A stretch of 64,000 nucleotides of DNA, from positions 1-64,000 of the forward strand of contig NZ_JAPPSQ010000010.1 in the NCBI RefSeq assembly GCF_026652115.1. The letters are read 5' to 3'. This DNA is from Algoriphagus sp. PAP.12. Its GTDB lineage: Bacteria > Bacteroidota > Bacteroidia > Cytophagales > Cyclobacteriaceae. Below the pieces are notes generated by a model that saw only the letters and a program-made list of their open reading frames with translations, was not told the origin of the DNA and made no database searches. Positions 63,803-64,000 of the stretch are shown here, one piece after another. Position 1 is the stretch's first letter. Each line of letters begins with the position of its first letter. The position numbers were made by a program, and so were the translations under genes.

Positions 63803-64000
63803 TTACTTAATAGCTTTGCTTAGTTCAGTAAATACGATACCAACTACAGCTATAACTGCCAGTACATAAGTAGTAATCAACATGCCACCTACAAACTGGG
63901 AACCTGCTGGTGTTAGATTAAATGGTTCGGCCTCGAATTTTGGAAGTACTTCATTGCTAGAAATGCTGTAAGCAATGAAGAACAATACCGCGATGCCAAC
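63803..64000 (-). CDS. Small membrane protein of the ExbB/ExbD operon, 5' end outside the window
   Basis: The frame is open from the window edge (GVAVLF-like residues precede a TTG at 63985, so the true start is beyond 64000). Two membrane helices are visible (IAVLFFIAYSI and MLITTYVLAVIAVVGIVF), ending in FTELSKAIK. Small proteins of this kind are often found between exbB and exbD in Bacteroidota; no function is assigned. It is tightly packed (one base) before the long exbD. Confidence 0.75.
   Translation of the reverse strand, partial: VGIAVLFFIAYSISSNEVLPKFEAEPFNLTPAGSQFVGGMLITTYVLAVIAVVGIVFTELSKAIK

Overview
The window looks like a chromosomal segment of a Bacteroidota bacterium, most likely of the order Cytophagales (Cyclobacteriaceae-like, for example Algoriphagus or Cyclobacterium; this rank is inference). 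The evidence is two SusC/SusD pairs, three secreted sulfatases, a PorP/SprF protein beside three giant proteins with type IX secretion (type B, gliding-motility-type) C-terminal domains, TAnnTTTG promoter-like boxes, AT-rich intergenic DNA and few Shine-Dalgarno sites.

Layout. 1-1895: a group II intron on the minus strand, sitting directly behind a rho-independent terminator; its reverse transcriptase/maturase frame is broken by one in-frame TAA. 2646-7363: a susC/susD pair ending in a strong hairpin. 7420-13606: a short-chain reductase, a YdeI-like protein, a Rossmann protein, two sulfatases meeting tail to tail and an MFS transporter. 13656-15229: an apparent peroxide-response operon (DoxX-like protein, Cys-type glutathione peroxidase, one-Cys OhrR regulator) with a promoter box, candidate operator and terminator. 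15230-15840: non-coding DNA with an unusual run of nested perfect hairpins. 16708-21575: a D-amino-acid oxidase, a TPR protein, an ornithine-cyclodeaminase family protein and an N-acyl-D-amino-acid deacylase-like lipoprotein that lacks its HxH metal ligands. 21652-22542: arsenite methyltransferase. 22665-34657: a carbohydrate-type block (sugar isomerase, ThuA, PhyH dioxygenase, second SusD/SusC, secreted Gfo/Idh/MocA oxidoreductase, FG-GAP lipoprotein).

34823-49921: an M48 protease and PorP/SprF (minus strand), divergent from three related T9SS type B cargo proteins, with yaaA translationally coupled to the first. 50032-53242: an MFS transporter, small exported proteins, tRNA-Arg(ACG) and a beta-barrel protein. 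53294-64000: housekeeping genes (PAP2-like membrane protein, rpoN, asnS, a third sulfatase, two MFS-type transporters, the NAD(P)H-hydrate repair enzyme) and the distal part of a TonB-energising operon (two exbD-like genes and a small membrane protein cut by the window end).

Taken together, the segment encodes uptake, desulfation and oxidation of complex carbohydrates plus export of large adhesin-like proteins. The most unusual items are the nonsense-broken group II intron, the hairpin cluster at 15561-15765, the deacylase with lost metal ligands, the expanded T9SS cargo family with an internal tandem duplication, and a tRNA-Arg with an apparent A19-U56 replacement of the G19-C56 pair. I found no CRISPR array, rRNA, prophage or intact insertion sequence.
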